Source: Hyperoodon ampullatus | Taxonomy: Eukaryota > Chordata > Mammalia > Artiodactyla > Ziphiidae | Assembly: GCA_949752795.1 (NCBI GenBank) | Contig: OX457057.1 | Coordinates: 157,643,980 to 157,707,979, forward strand | Reading direction: 5' to 3' | Length of the DNA stretch: 64,000 nucleotides | Translations under genes and position numbers: made by a program | The notes under the pieces: generated by a model | What the model was told of the DNA's origin: nothing | The model's database searches: none | What the model saw: the letters and a program-made list of their open reading frames with translations, nothing else | In this document: positions 1 to 11,252 of the stretch, one piece after another | Layout of the letters: every line of letters starts with the position of its first letter | How positions within the stretch are numbered: position 1 is the stretch's first letter

Positions 1-632
1 GTTTGGAAATGGAGAGTTAAGCAATTTGTAGACTAATTGGAAAAGGTCAGTAGGGATGCAGAGATTGAAAATCTAAGAGGAGAAGGAAGGATCACTTATG
101 GCACAGGATGCAGAAGTTCACAGAGCAGGGAATAACGTGGCGAGCAGCAGACAAGGCCGATGAGCCTTGTGGAGGATCGAGGCTTCCTCTGAATCAGCAG
201 GAAGAGAGCCAGGACCCAAACCATGGAATTCTCACCTTCTGTGGAAGTCACCAAGCTGGTGATGATGAGCAACCATAAGCACACTTTGAAAGCAGGTTTT
301 CCAAGTGGCAGTGTTTTGGAGTTCTGCAAAGCCGCATCAGCAGTCACTAGATTGTATGGGCCTCACACTTACTGGGGCAGGGGATTGTCAATGTGATGGG
401 ACTTGAGGGGTGGACCCATCACCCCAGGAAAATCTCCCCAAAGCTTTTCATAATGACACTGTGATGGAATGAATAAACAATAAAAGGTTTGGAGTCAGCA
501 GACGAGTTTTTGGCCCTTCTCTTCTGTCATGTACACTTTTTGAACTTCAGCTTGACTTGCTTCAGTGAACTTTTACTCAATCAAGGGCACAAAGGACACT
601 GTTCTTAGTACAGCCCGTGACATTCTATTCAA
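1..632. other. Unrecognised intergenic DNA
   Basis: No gene, recognisable repeat or regulatory site seen. The short open frames are what chance gives in non-coding mammalian DNA. Confidence 0.5.
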
Positions 633-720
633 TCAAGAATCTGTTTGGAGGAGGGGCTGGAATATTTTGGGCCTGCAATGAGAAACATAAAACGGTTCTC
701 CATGTGCCTGGAACAGAGAA
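633..720 (+). repeat. Direct repeat copy A (unidentified family)
   Basis: This segment, starting TCAAGAATCTGTTTGGAG, recurs in the same orientation at 1694-1788. Both contain CTGCAATGAG and end at GCCTGGAACAGAGA. By eye most positions agree, with a few substitutions and a small length difference in the middle. I do not recognise it as a known repeat. It may be an old local duplication or two copies of a dispersed element. Confidence 0.6.
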
Positions 721-1693
721 CTGCCTCCCTAAAAAGTTAAGACTGATAGAAGAGGAACTAAGGTGCACTGTTTACTATGACCATTTCTTTTCTCTTTCTG
801 TACTCTCTTCCCATCACTCCATCACTCAACCAGAAAGGGCCGATGTCTTCTGGCCTCTACTACCCCACGGAGTCCTGCTTTGTGGCTACTGACCACACAG
901 AAAACTATCCCCTGGTCAGCAGGTCTCAGACGTGCACGCAACGCTCCTAACCAGGGCTCTGAGGAGACCACAGCTGTCTTCCAGGGGATTCAGCAGCTGC
1001 TCAAGGTCTAGCAGCTCAGAGGCCATTAGTCAAAGGTTGCTATTCCCAACTGCTCTGCTCGCTATGTCAGATGGATCTGGGACAAGCTCTTGGTCAGAGG
1101 GTTTTCTCCCTGGTGCCTCTTCGTAGATGCTCATTTTCCCAATTTATACTCCAAGCAATATCTTCCCTCACAGCTTTAGAAACTCTGGGGCTTTGCACAG
1201 ATGTGTACAAAGTGTGGAGACTCCAGCCAAGAGATGAGAGTGGGAAGGAAAACTGCAAAGGGAGGGAGAGCTGAAAGGTGCCGGGCCATTAACTCCAGCT
1301 CAGTGGGGATGGGGAAGGAAACAGTAACTCAGAACAGAGCTCCAGAGCTAAAGCAAACAGGAAGGTTTTAATGAGAAAGTCCTTGAGGGGAAATGACTCA
1401 GTGGTTTGGAAAGAGTGGGTTCCTGGCAGGGCTGGAGGTACCACTTGGAGCTTCATCCTTGGGGAGGGAGGGTAGCCAGTCTGGAGGAGGCCCACCAGGG
1501 AAGGGCAGGACTTTCTTTTTGGTGCCAAGACAGAGCAACCTCATCCTCCACTGGGGTTCCCCCCACCACACACATTTCCCTGGAACGGGGGTTGGGAAGG
1601 GGATCCTCAGGCAGGAGCAGCTGTTTCATCTGCTACAGGATTGAGAAAAGCATCTTAACTCTTAGTATGGAGGGGGAGGCTGAGACTGCGTGG
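721..1693. other. Unrecognised intergenic DNA between the two direct-repeat copies
   Basis: No gene or known repeat seen. Overlapping short open frames around 1393-1830 have no recognisable domain. Confidence 0.45.
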
Positions 1694-1800
1694 TCAAGAA
1701 TCTGTTTGGAGAAGGGGCTGGGATATTCTGGTGCTGCACCTGCAATGAGGGATACACAACAGTTCTTCCAGTGCCTGGAACAGAGACTTAAAAAAAAAAA
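1694..1800 (+). repeat. Direct repeat copy B with short A-run
   Basis: Second copy of the 633-720 segment, about 1.06 kb downstream in the same orientation. It ends in an A-run at about 1790-1800. Copy A has no such tail, so a retroposed origin is possible but not shown. Confidence 0.55.
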
Positions 1801-2245
1801 TGCTGCTAAAAGGAAAACTAAGTCACGATGATTATCACGATGATGATCAGACATGGCGCGGAGCTTGGGGAGGGGATGCATCTTCTGATCCAAAAATCAG
1901 GGCATGGCATCTAACAAAAACATTTTTTCTCTGGTTTCTGAATTTGCATACAGGAGATGCCTTAAAATGGTATAAAATGAAATCATACTTAGTCATAAAT
2001 GTAACAAAATGAACTTATCAGAAAGGATGACTTTGCATGAAATTGGAAGTATGCTGGAGAATCTGGCAGGAACCAAAACTGTGTTTGAACTGAAGTGTAC
2101 CTGAGAAGAGCTGGCGAATGAAACTTTACAAATCCTGACTTTATTATAATTTCTGCATGAATCAGCAATGGGTTGGGAGAGAGGGAGAGCACGCTCCCTT
2201 CTGCGAGTGTGGGTGTCAGGGGAGAAGCCAAAGTCCCTCCAGCGT
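1801..2245. other. Unrecognised intergenic DNA
   Basis: Nothing recognisable seen. Confidence 0.45.
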
Positions 2246-2400
2246 ATTCAAGTGAAAAGCGCTTGGGCTCTGGGGCCCGGGACCTAGAATTGAGTCCTGA
2301 CTCTCTGACATCCTAGCTGTGTTTCTGGTGAATCTGGGGTCCCTGATCTGCCGAGTGAGGACAGAACTGAGCCTGCCAGGTGGCTGTGAGAATTCCAGCT
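2246..2400 (+). mobile_element. MIR SINE, diverged
   Basis: The order GGGCTCTGGGGCC, CTAGCTGTG, then a decayed 'cctgatctgccgagtgaggacagaa' region and GGTGGCTGTGAGAATT follows the MIR layout (tRNA-related head, core, tail). It is an ancient tRNA-derived SINE, present in all mammals and now inactive. Confidence 0.6.
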
Positions 2401-3435
2401 AATGTCCATTGGGCGCCTGGTCCAATGTCTGGCGGGGATGGTTACGCATGATGTCAATTCCTTCCCCCTCTCCGACCCATCTCATTGAGGTAGGGAAAGA
2501 TGCGCCAGCTTTGGAAAGGTGCCCAGTCACTGAAAACACCCTGCAATTTATCAGACATTTGGGGACTCCTCCAGAAGCACAAGGAGGCCCTGCCCGCCCC
2601 CCGCCCCCCCAGGCAAGTGGGTGAGGCGAGAACACGCTCAGGTCAAGCTGCCTGCTGCTCAGTGGGTGCCCACCGCAAACCCACCATAAACCCACCGCAA
2701 ACCAGTAATGGGCCAGGCTTCCACTGGCTGGAAAACTGCATGGAGAGGAAGCTGTAAACAGTCTGGGGGGAAAGAAAGTTTCCTGTTGAAATAGGGGCAG
2801 CAAGAGCCTGGTGATTTGGGGTGAGCAGAAGAACAAGGACAGCAAAGAGGGGGAAATGTAAACACAGATGGACCGTGAGCCCCCGGTGCATTTTATCTGA
2901 CCCGAGGAGCAGCCGGGGCAGAAAGAATGTGAGAACCTCAATTATGCTGCAGATGATCACGAGGAACTTCCCAGCCTTAGCTGATGCCGCTGACGGCTCC
3001 TTCAGGGACTTAAAAGGGCATTTTAAAAGCCATTCTCCAAGGCCCTCCTGCAAGGGGAATGGGGAAGATTTGTCATTTCCACCCAGCTTGCAATGCTGTC
3101 ACTTCTGTGCACCCTGGCTTTTTCTAAAAAGGTCTCTGTCTTTTAAATTTCATCATTTACACCACTTGCTTCAATGACTCTAAACCTGGCACGCTGCTCC
3201 ATGGTTTTGCTGCCCTCTGAATCACATGCTTTTGCATACATTACATAGTAGGGCTTGGAGGCCAACCTTAGAAGGAAGTTGCCAAAGCTTCCCATTCCTT
3301 TACCAAGGCTGCTGGTGGTGCCTTTCTGGAGTCGTCAGAAACACACTCTCTTCCTCAAGGTCTTTTTTCTAATTCTAAGCTAAACTTGAAGGAAGATCCC
3401 AGGCTGGGCCACGACTACCTAAGAGCTCAAGCCAA
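2401..3435. other. Unrecognised intergenic DNA
   Basis: No gene found. A 180-codon open frame on the minus strand (2399-2941) has no recognisable domain. The C-run at about 2596-2611 is the only low-complexity feature. Confidence 0.45.
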
Positions 3436-3437
3436 TT

Positions 3438-3722
3438 CTGATTAATAAATATTTAGGCACCTACTATGTGCCAGGCATGATGGAGATTCCCAGGTAAGGA
3501 TCCTTAGTTTCTACTCTGCAGGGCCTTGCTGCCTGTAAATGAGAAACATACAGGGTCTACGTCGGGTCTACAGCGGAGTCCAGCTCCTGTGGGCTGTGAG
3601 TAGAGGCGACTGGCACAATGGAAACAGTTCACTGTTATTGTATTCATTCAAAAGATATTTGCTGAGTACTGATTATGTACCATACACTTTTCAATACCTT
3701 GGGGATACAGTGAAGAATAAGA
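3438..3722 (-). mobile_element. L2-type 3'-end fragments
   Basis: TAAATATTTAGGCACCTAC and GTGCCAGGCATG (3446-3480), then TTTGCTGAGTACTG and GGGATACAGTGAA (3658-3716), are the usual reverse-strand L2 3'-end words. Two partial, diverged pieces are separated by unrecognised sequence. Confidence 0.5.
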
Positions 3723-3900
3723 GTGTGGGATCTGAGGTCAGGCAGAACTGAATCAAAGCCCTACTTCCAATGCAACCCAAGTCTCAAACTCACTGAGCTC
3801 CAGATTTTTCATTTTTAAACTGGGACCATAATAAGAATAATAATATCTACTTTGCAGAGTTCTTGTGAAGTCAAGGAGTGGTTATGATATGTGCTTAATG
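3723..3900 (+). mobile_element. MIR SINE, diverged
   Basis: GGGATCTGAGGTCAGGCAGA, then CACTGAGCTCCAG, TTTTTAAACTGGGA and AATAATAATATCTACTTTGC follow the MIR order, including the A-rich core to tail transition. Confidence 0.65.
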
Positions 3901-4119
3901 TGGCTGATTGGTTGTTCTAGAATAGATGAATAAATAAGGATGATGATTGGATATGCAAACAGGGGAGGTAAAGAAAATTAATTTTATTTCTTGGGCATGA
4001 CCGAATGCACGGGTATGGCAGAAGGAGAAATAATAGCATATACAGAGACGCAGCATTCCAGACGAGGCTATGCCTAAAACAGTGTTGTTCCTCAAGGGGC
4101 CACAAATTTTCTAAGAGAA

Positions 4120-4262
4120 TGTTTTACTTTTTTATTTTAAAACTAAAACTTGACGATTATTTCATGTACATAAATGCATATGTATACATACATATATATC
4201 ATGTATATATAATAAATATGATATATATATCATATTTCTAAATATATATTCTAAATAATCTG
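4120..4262. repeat. AT-rich low-complexity stretch with a 24-bp palindrome
   Basis: Dominated by TA and ATAT runs. Positions 4214-4237 form a perfect self-complementary 24-bp sequence: arms AAATATG and CATATTT around a ten-base AT core. It could extrude a hairpin; no function is implied. Confidence 0.8.
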
Positions 4263-4776
4263 AATATCCAACGTATAATCCACAGTCACCGCATGATTGC
4301 AGACTCCAGTTTGTGTCTGGGATCACATTAATGCCAAGTAAAGCCACTTTATTTCTTTTCCTTTAATGAGGAATAGAGAGAGGTGGGCTTAACATATAAA
4401 TGTGTTTGCATTTGCTGGAAGCTAAAAAACAGCAGGGTGCATTTTATCCAAAAGTAGGTTTAGAGGTGGTAGGAAGAGAGAAAAGCTGAGTGCAAGAGAG
4501 GATGCCTGCACTTGGCCCAGGGTAATAGAGATGGGCTGACTGGGAAAGAGCTGGGCTTGGCCAGTTAGGACCACACTGTGTTGGGAATACAGACTTGGTT
4601 TTAGGAAAAGAATATGATGTCACATTTCATTAATGTTATTAATGCTCATTTTACTGGTTTTGTGACTTTTTTGGTGTTTACATCATAAATTTGTTTTAGT
4701 CTTATATGATCACTAAGGTAACATGGGTTAATACTACCTAGTTTTTTGATGCACAGATTTAAATAATATATTAATA
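4263..4776. other. Unrecognised intergenic DNA
   Basis: Nothing recognisable seen before the SINE. Confidence 0.4.
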
Positions 4777-4968
4777 GGGCCTCCCTGGTGGCGCAGTGGT
4801 TGAGAGTCCTCCTGCCAATGCAGGGGACACGGGTTCATGCCCCGGTCCGGGAAGATCCCACATGCCGCAGAGCGGTTGGGCCCGTGAGCCATGGCAGCTG
4901 AGCCTGCGCGTCCGGAGCCTGTGCTCCGCAATGGGAGAGGCCACAGCGGTGAGAGGCCCACGTACCGC

Positions 4969-4986
<18 letters not shown>
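4777..4986 (+). mobile_element. CHR-2-type tRNA-derived SINE
   Basis: Starts GGGCCTCCCTGGTGGCGC and ends in an 18-base A-run (4969-4986). Pol III box A (TGGCGCAGTGG) is intact and box B reads GGGTTCATGCC. A (TA)n run follows the tail, and no clear target-site duplication could be drawn. It carries several CpG-to-TpG type changes relative to the other copies here, so it may be one of the older ones. Confidence 0.9.
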
Positions 4987-5002
<16 letters not shown>

Positions 5003-5344
5003 TATATTTATAAACCTAATTTAAATCTAACCCAAGGGTCCACTAGATCTCTGAAGGGCGGGGCATTGTCCTAGGTTAAGGAGCAGCTGGGACACTCCAT
5101 CCCGGTGTAGGCGGAGGAGGGGCTGACCGGAAGTGCCACTTTCTGGGTGAGGGCCTGAGTCCACAGCTTCCTGGGAACTATGAGCAGGTTCCCGGGAAAG
5201 GTGAGGTCATCACAGAAGGGCTTGGAAGGGTGCAAAGGAGCATGTGCTACGGAGAACAGATCCTCTTTCCCCAACTTTCTCCTGGCTTAACCTCCGGACT
5301 CACAGAAACCTCACCGGTTGCTTCTCTCAACTTCCTTCACTTAC

Positions 5345-5445
5345 TGCTGCAGATCTGCCACGTTTCAGCTCCTATGCTGGGCGCAGGGATACAGTGTGCA
5401 TGAGATGAACACAGCCCCCTACCCCCAAGGAGCTTACAGTGAGAG
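5345..5445 (-). mobile_element. L2-type 3'-end fragment
   Basis: CTATGCTGGGCGCAGGGATACAG and AAGGAGCTTACAGT match the reverse-strand L2-type 3'-end vocabulary. Partial and diverged. Confidence 0.45.
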
Positions 5446-6177
5446 GGACCATTGAATTCATACTTATTCTCCACTCTCACTGCTTGTCCTTTTCCGCAAA
5501 CTTAGTCTTTAGAATCCTACACATAATTCCCGCCCCACTTCTACAAAGAAATAATCAAGCTTCATTTGATTTATTCAACTACATACCTGGAAAGGGGCAG
5601 GTACCAGGGGCGATAGCGGCATTTTCTCCTGTTTTTTTCTTGGTGCTGTCTGAGTCTAGCCCAGGAACCTGCAAAAAAGCGAGGACTGCGTTTTATAGAG
5701 AGTTAGAAGAGGCAACAAGGAAATGGCATGATTGGCTAGGAGGTCCGGTATTAAGGCTAGCAGGTCTCGTTTTCTAGGGTGAGGGAAGCCAGCTAAAGCT
5801 GAGTTGGAGGATTGTGACTGGTGTACGTGAGGTTTCCTTGACAGTGAGGCATTTCTTGTAAGTGGGAACTGACTTTCGTTTAGATCTGTGATGTGGACCC
5901 CCGCCGCTGGGGCAGCCTCCATTTTGTGGGTCCCGATATTTGAATTAATTTTTTATTACATCTTAGGTTGGGTTCTATGGAAGTACTGCCAGAGGTAGGG
6001 GTTTGGGAACACGTGGTTTATTCAGGAAAAACTTGTAAGGGAAAAAGGGAAGCAGAAAAGTGAAGGGAAAAGAGTAAAGCGAGGAAGAAGTCCAGATTTG
6101 ATCCCCAGAGGACTCTGGAGCATGACAGAAATGTCCCCACCATGAGGCAAGAGGGCCAGACTTTTGTGGTTGGGAGG
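5446..6177. other. Unrecognised intergenic DNA
   Basis: No gene or clear repeat seen. Confidence 0.4.
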
Positions 6178-6208
<31 letters not shown>

Positions 6209-6216
6209 CATGCGCG
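6178..6216. repeat. (GT)n microsatellite
   Basis: About 13 uninterrupted GT units followed by GTGCGTGCATGCGCG. Alternating purine-pyrimidine sequence of this kind can adopt Z-DNA, and the repeat is probably length-polymorphic. Confidence 0.95.
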
Positions 6217-6799
6217 TTGAGCAAGGGGGTGGTCGGTGGCATAACCTCAAAGCTGAGGCAACCCCCATCAGCTGTAAGGGTAATTTCTAGAGAAAGGGGG
6301 AGCTGTAAGCTGTTAGCTCACCACCTCTGTAGACGGGTGCACCAGCCCAGTAAGGGGGACCCGAGTGAGGCACCAAATGAATCTACCTCATGTAGGTTCA
6401 AATGCAGGGTTCACCCTCACAAGTTAGCATGACCATTATATGAGGTGATTATGAAAAGCACCTGCTGCAGTAACTGTCCCTTCCTCTCCTTTCTGGCACT
6501 AGAGGCAGAAGTTCTTGACAGACAAGCCTAATCAGAAAATTCTACCTGATTCATACTCGAGGTAAGCAAGAAGGTTAAACCCATCACCGAAACCTTATTC
6601 CTCTGCCCCCCTTTGCGCCAACCACGTGGAGGAATCCAACCTCACCTGGTCTTGTGCTCACCCAGTGCTTTGGCTGTTGCAACAGCCCCTAAAGAAATAG
6701 CTTCTTTCCTGTCTAGAATCAGCCCTCTGGATACCTCTACCGCAGGGCTTCCCAAACTCTATTGCATTAAACTCTAGTTTAATGGGGTTGGGGAATGAA
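6217..6799. other. Unrecognised intergenic DNA
   Basis: Nothing recognisable seen. Confidence 0.4.
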
Positions 6800-7410
6800 G
6801 GTTGTGGTAGGGAATGACTCTCCCAAAGATGTCCACACTCTAATCCGTGGAACATGTGACTGTGTTGCCTTACACGGTAAATGGAACTTTGCCCATGTGA
6901 CTAAGGGCATGGATCTTCAGGTGGAAAGAACACCCTGGATTATCCACGTGGGCCCAGTCTAATCACATGAGTTCTTAAAAGCTGAAAATCTTCCCTGGCT
7001 GTGGTCAGAGAGAGATGAGACAGAAGAAGATGGAGGAGAGATTCAAGGTGTGAGAGTTATTTCACCTGCCATTGCTGGCTTTGAAGATGGAGGATGGAGC
7101 CATGAGCTAAGGAATTTGTGCATGAGATGAACAAGAAGCTGGGAATGGCCCTCAGCCAGCAAGAAAATGGAGACCTTGGTCCTATAACCACAAGGAATTC
7201 AATTCTGCCAAGAACCAGAATGACCAAGGAAACGGACCTTCCCCTTGAGCCTCAAGAAAGGGACATAGCCCTGCTGACACTGTCATTTTAGCCTGTAGAG
7301 ACCCACATCAGACTTCTGATCTACAGACTGTAAGATAATACATTTGTGTTTTTTGAGCTGCTAAGTTTGTGGTGATTTGTTACAGCAGCAACAGAAAACT
7401 AACACGAGGG
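6800..7410 (+). mobile_element. MLT1-like (MaLR/ERVL) LTR
   Basis: Key words in order are CAAAGATGTCCACACTCTAA, ACATGTGACTGTGTTGCCTT, GACTAAGGGCATGGATC, TTCTGATCTACAGACTGTAAG and CTAAGTTTGTGGTGATTTGT, ending CAGAAAACTAACACG. This is the layout of old mammalian MaLR LTRs. No internal retroviral sequence adjoins it, so it is a solo LTR. At about 600 bp it is longer than a typical MLT1 consensus. Confidence 0.6.
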
Positions 7411-7955
7411 TCTTGATCAAATAAATTTGGGAAATGATGTTACAGATTATAGGACATGTTAATCATTTTGTTATGAGAGAGTCATAGTAAAAACAAAGTG
7501 AGTAAAAAAAACATTAATTGAATCAAATAGCAGATAACTTGTTCACTACAAAGAGAGAGGCCGACATTACCCTGATTCACAGTTCTGTGTTCCCACAGCA
7601 TCATGTGTGCAAATAGAGGGCTGCTGCACAGCCACAGCATCAGCATCATGCTCTGTTGTCATAGTTACCCTCTGAAAAGGAAGATGCCCTGACAAAGACC
7701 AGACTGACTGTGGTAAGTGGTGGGAAGTTACCCTGAGGGCGGCCAGATGCTTCTCCATCCATGTCAGAGACGTTTTCTGAAATTCGTATTCAGTCAGCTC
7801 CGCCCCAAATGGAAACATGGTCATTTATGTTTAGAAAACAGGAAGCCTATATTCATGATGGATACTTTCTAATGAGGAGGATTTGTTCTACCATCCTAAC
7901 ACCGAGGGAACCAAACACCAGCAAAAGCAACGTTTTGTAATAGATCTTGCCCCAA
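7411..7955. other. Unrecognised intergenic DNA
   Basis: Nothing recognisable seen. Confidence 0.4.
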
Positions 7956-8194
7956 CTACTGGTAACTTCTTTTTTTTTTTTTTTTTGTGGTACGCGGGCC
8001 TCTCACTGTTGTGGCCTCTCCCGTTGCGGAGCACAGGCTCCGGATGCACAGGCTCAGCAGCCATGGCTCACGGGCCCAGCCGCTCCGCGGCATATGGGAT
8101 CCTCCCAGACCGGGGCACGAACCCGTATCCCCTGCATCGGCAGGCGGACTCTCAACCACTGCGCCACCAGGGAGGCCCCTACTGGTAACTTCTT
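7956..8194 (-). mobile_element. CHR-2-type SINE with 16-bp target-site duplication
   Basis: On the minus strand the element (7972-8178) runs from GGGCCTCCCTGG to an A-tail, seen here as a T-run at 7970-7986. Perfect direct repeats CTACTGGTAACTTCTT flank it at 7956-7971 and 8179-8194. Box A is intact. The implied nick context AT|AAGA resembles an L1 endonuclease site. Confidence 0.95.
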
Positions 8195-8229
8195 ATACCT
8201 CATTTCCTACCCTTCTCCACCTTAATCCC

Positions 8230-8635
8230 TCCATGCTAGTCACAGGGCTTCCTGTTATACCTTGAATACTCAAGTTTATCCTTCTGCAGGGACTTTGCCC
8301 TTGCTCTTCCCTAGGCTGGAATGCCCTTCCTCCAGATGTTTGCATGCTTCACTCTGTCCATTTAAGTCTCTGCTCAAATGTCCCCACCTCAGAGAGGTCA
8401 TCCCTAAGCTCTTTACCTAAAATAGACACCCTGCTCCAATATTACTAGTCTTCTTACCCAACTTTATAGTTCCTTGTGGCACTTCCGTATTTATTTGAGC
8501 AGTTGTTCATCGCATCCCCACCAGACTCTAAATTACACGAAAGCTGCTGGAGCCTTGTCTCTTGATCACTGCTGTATCCCCAGTTTCTGGCACCTGATAA
8601 GTACCCAGTAAACACTTGTTGAATGCAAGAAGGAA
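8230..8635 (+). mobile_element. L2 LINE 3' end
   Basis: GGGACTTTGCCCTTGCTCTT, GCTGGAATGCCCTTCCTCCA, TCCATTTAAGTCTCTGCTCA, AGAGGTCATCCCTAAGC and CTGCTGTATCCCCAGTTTCT occur in L2 order and end in AAACACTTGTTGAATG. Ancient and immobile. Confidence 0.8.
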
Positions 8636-8744
8636 TTGCTTGGAGTCTTGATTCTCCACTGCCCTTCCAGACCTCTGGCACTTAATACTGGCTATAGTAC
8701 CTCATCCAATTTCTCCCAAATCCAAGTTGTTCCCTAGTCCATTG

Positions 8745-9298
8745 TAATTGGTATGGATGATTGTATCTTTCAAAGATGGCCACCACAATATATATCCCAT
8801 CTCACATGCTCCTCTTACAAATTGATGTTGATTCTCCTTCCTTTGAGGAATGTGTCCATATTCTCTCCTCTTGAATCTGGCCTGGCCTGCGACCACAATG
8901 CGAGTATACTATGACACTCTGTGACTTCTAAGGCTAGGTCCTAAAAGGTGATATAGTGTTTGCCTCATTCTCTTGGGTCTCTCCCTCTGGGAACACAGCT
9001 CTCTTCCTATGGGGACAGTCAGGCCCATGGAGAGATGATGTATAGCTGTCCTGACACACAGCCGAGCTGAGGTCCCAGTTCACAGCCAGCACCAACTTCC
9101 AGATACATGAAGAAGCCTTTGAAATGACTCCAGCCCCAAGCATTGTCCAGCTGCAACTGAAGGAGAGACCCCAGTGAGAACCACCTAGCCAGCCCCCCAC
9201 CAACATCCATGGGAGGTAATAATAAAATGATTGTTCTTGTTTTAAGCCACTAAGTTTAAGGGTGGCTTGGTATATAGGAATAAACAACTGAAACAGAT
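8745..9298 (+). mobile_element. MLT1-like (MaLR/ERVL) LTR
   Basis: CAAAGATGGCCACCACAATA, ACACTCTGTGACTTCTAAGG, GTTTTAAGCCACTAAGTTT and a terminal AATAAACAACTGAAACAG follow the MaLR LTR order. A solo, diverged copy. Confidence 0.6.
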
Positions 9299-9989
9299 GG
9301 GATGTGGAGCTGTCTGTTGAAAGCTCTGATTTCTAATCTCTATTCTGTAGCACTCACTCTACTTCCCAAGGACTCAGTTTCCAACCTACAACACCAGAGC
9401 ATGCATGTAACCACCTCTTCTAACTTTCATCCTAGGGTGATTGGTCATCCTCAGGAATTGTGCTTAGAAAAAAGTACACATATATTTTGATATTTTCCTA
9501 TTATAACAGTTCAGAATTTGCCTGGATTCAGCCACTCTGAAGATAAATAAGTCACCCAGGACAGCTGGGTTAATGAACTGCACTCCACTGTCAGTCTTCT
9601 CAGCTCTGGTCCCACGCCAGTCCCTGGTAGCATTTCCTTTTCCAGCAGCCCTTGTCATCTACAAGGACGAATTCCATACATCTCTATGCACCTCTACAGC
9701 TGGGGCAGGCTCTCATAAGGCTGTTCAACTGCTTTCTCCAAGCAGTTCTTACTCAAGGCTGAGGGTAAAACCAAGAGCCCCCCACCTCACTGGGCTGTTT
9801 CTGGGCCCAGTCTGGGAGGGGTTTTTAGGGAAGTCAACACAGTCACAGTGGGGCTAGATAACAAACCTATGGTCAGAACCTCTCAAATACAGTTAAGCAC
9901 TGAGTCTGGAAAATAAGCTGCAGATGGAAATAATATGCAAAAAATACAGTGTCTAATTGCAGAGAGACTGATTGGGTAGGGGATTTAGA
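9299..9989. other. Unrecognised intergenic DNA
   Basis: Nothing recognisable seen. Confidence 0.4.
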
Positions 9990-10150
9990 ACTGGTCAGTA
10001 TGATAACAGTAGTTAAGATCATGGTCTGGCTTCAGTGAGACCGAGCTCAGATTCTAACTCTGCAAGTCCCTAAGCCTCTCCAAGCCTCAGTTTCCTTGGC
10101 TGTAAGGTGGAGCTAAGACTAGAACCTCCCTCATAAGGATGTCATATGGA
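9990..10150 (+). mobile_element. MIR SINE
   Basis: AACAGTAGTTAAGATCATGG, TCAGATTCTAACTCTGC, AAGCCTCAGTTTCCTTGGCT and ACCTCCCTCATAAGGATGTC follow the MIR consensus order. Confidence 0.75.
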
Positions 10151-11022
10151 CGAGTTGAACTGTTGCTTGTACCAGCCAACACTGAAAACTGAAGCCCTCA
10201 GTAAACGGGAGCCCTTGTCTTGCCCTGAGATGGATCACAAAGGCTGCACAGAGTTGGTTAAGGCTGGAAGAGTTTGCCCAGTGATTTATGGAGCTGGAAT
10301 GGGGAGCTCTGAAATGGGAAAGGCCAGCATGTTGCCTCAGGGATGCTGTATAAAAGCCTTGGGCTTTTTATGTTTCCTCCCTCAATCCAGAACCCCCCTC
10401 CGCCTCCTCGGCAGCTGCCACCCCTGGATCGCTTTTGAGCCACTAAAAGTGTGGACCCCTGGGACTAACACCCTGGGAAAACCCTCCCTCCATCCTCTCC
10501 CTTGTCTCATTGGAAGGTTGCCTGAAGGGCCGACTCACAACACTTAACATAAAGAGCAGAAACTCCCTATCCCACCAATGCCCTTGGTTTCCCACGAACT
10601 AGTGGTGGAGCAGTCGCATTTGCACGAAATGGCATGTACTAAAATAGGCAGTTTGAAATATTCCTGGCAGATGGTGCTAAATATAGACACAGCGACAGAT
10701 TGGCCCCTCAGTGCAGCTCTTCTCCAGAGCGTTAAGAACGTGCTGGAGCCAAGAAGCTTCTCTTTTCCGGAAGACTGTGGCAACAGCCCCAGGATCTCGC
10801 CATGCCAGAGAACTGCTAAGATTTAGAGAAGGGAGGTACCTCAGAGAGTGAACACTGGTACCATGGTAAGAGGTTCCCAAATTCCACAAGTGCTGGAATG
10901 AAGAAAAACAAAGGTGCAGAGAAGAAGTTCTGATGAACTGGAATTATTTATCTTCCTTCTGAAGGATCAACTACTCTCTCAAGAGATGTCTTCCATGAGC
11001 AAAAACTGAAATAGAAGTAGAG
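10151..11022. other. Unrecognised intergenic DNA
   Basis: No gene found. A 133-codon open frame at 10146-10547 starts in the MIR tail and has no domain signature. Confidence 0.4.
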
Positions 11023-11252
11023 ACAGTAGAGTACAGTGGTTAAGGTTGGAGGTTTGTGGCTAGAGTGCACAGGTTTGAACCCTGGTTTTGCCCCTTACTA
11101 GTTATGTGAGCTTGGCCAAGTTATTTAACCTTTTGCTGCCTCAGTTTCTTCATATGCAAAATGGGATAACAATAATACTCTCCTGTGACGATTAAGTAAT
11201 GTAATGTAGGTAAAGGCCATGCCCAGGGCCTTGTACAGAATAACTGTTGCTT
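11023..11252 (+). mobile_element. MIR SINE, near full length
   Basis: AGTACAGTGGTTAAGGTTGG, GTTTGAACCCTGGTTTTGCC, AGTTATGTGAGCTTGGCCAA, TTGCTGCCTCAGTTTCTTCA, CAAAATGGGATAACAATAAT and CAGGGCCTTGTACAGAAT cover head, core and tail of MIR. It is the best-preserved MIR in the window. Confidence 0.9.

Noticed and set aside
1406..1831. 141-codon open frame near the direct repeat
   Set aside because: Overlaps another open frame, ends in the A-run, and has no domain signature.
2399..2941. 180-codon minus-strand open frame
   Set aside because: No recognisable domain, biased Ser/Pro/Leu composition, and overlapping open frames on both strands. Typical of GC-richer non-coding DNA.
4777..4860. tRNA gene in the CHR-2 heads
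   Set aside because: Box A and box B are present because the SINE derives from a tRNA. The sequence does not fold as a full tRNA and is followed by the SINE body and an A-tail.
7956..8159. Recurrent 60-90 codon frames with ESPPADAGDTGSCPG-type peptides at every CHR-2 copy
   Set aside because: These are translations of the GC-rich SINE body in fixed frames, repeated at 4796, 7956, 26313, 26788, 28503, 48600, 57513 and 59566. They are not genes.
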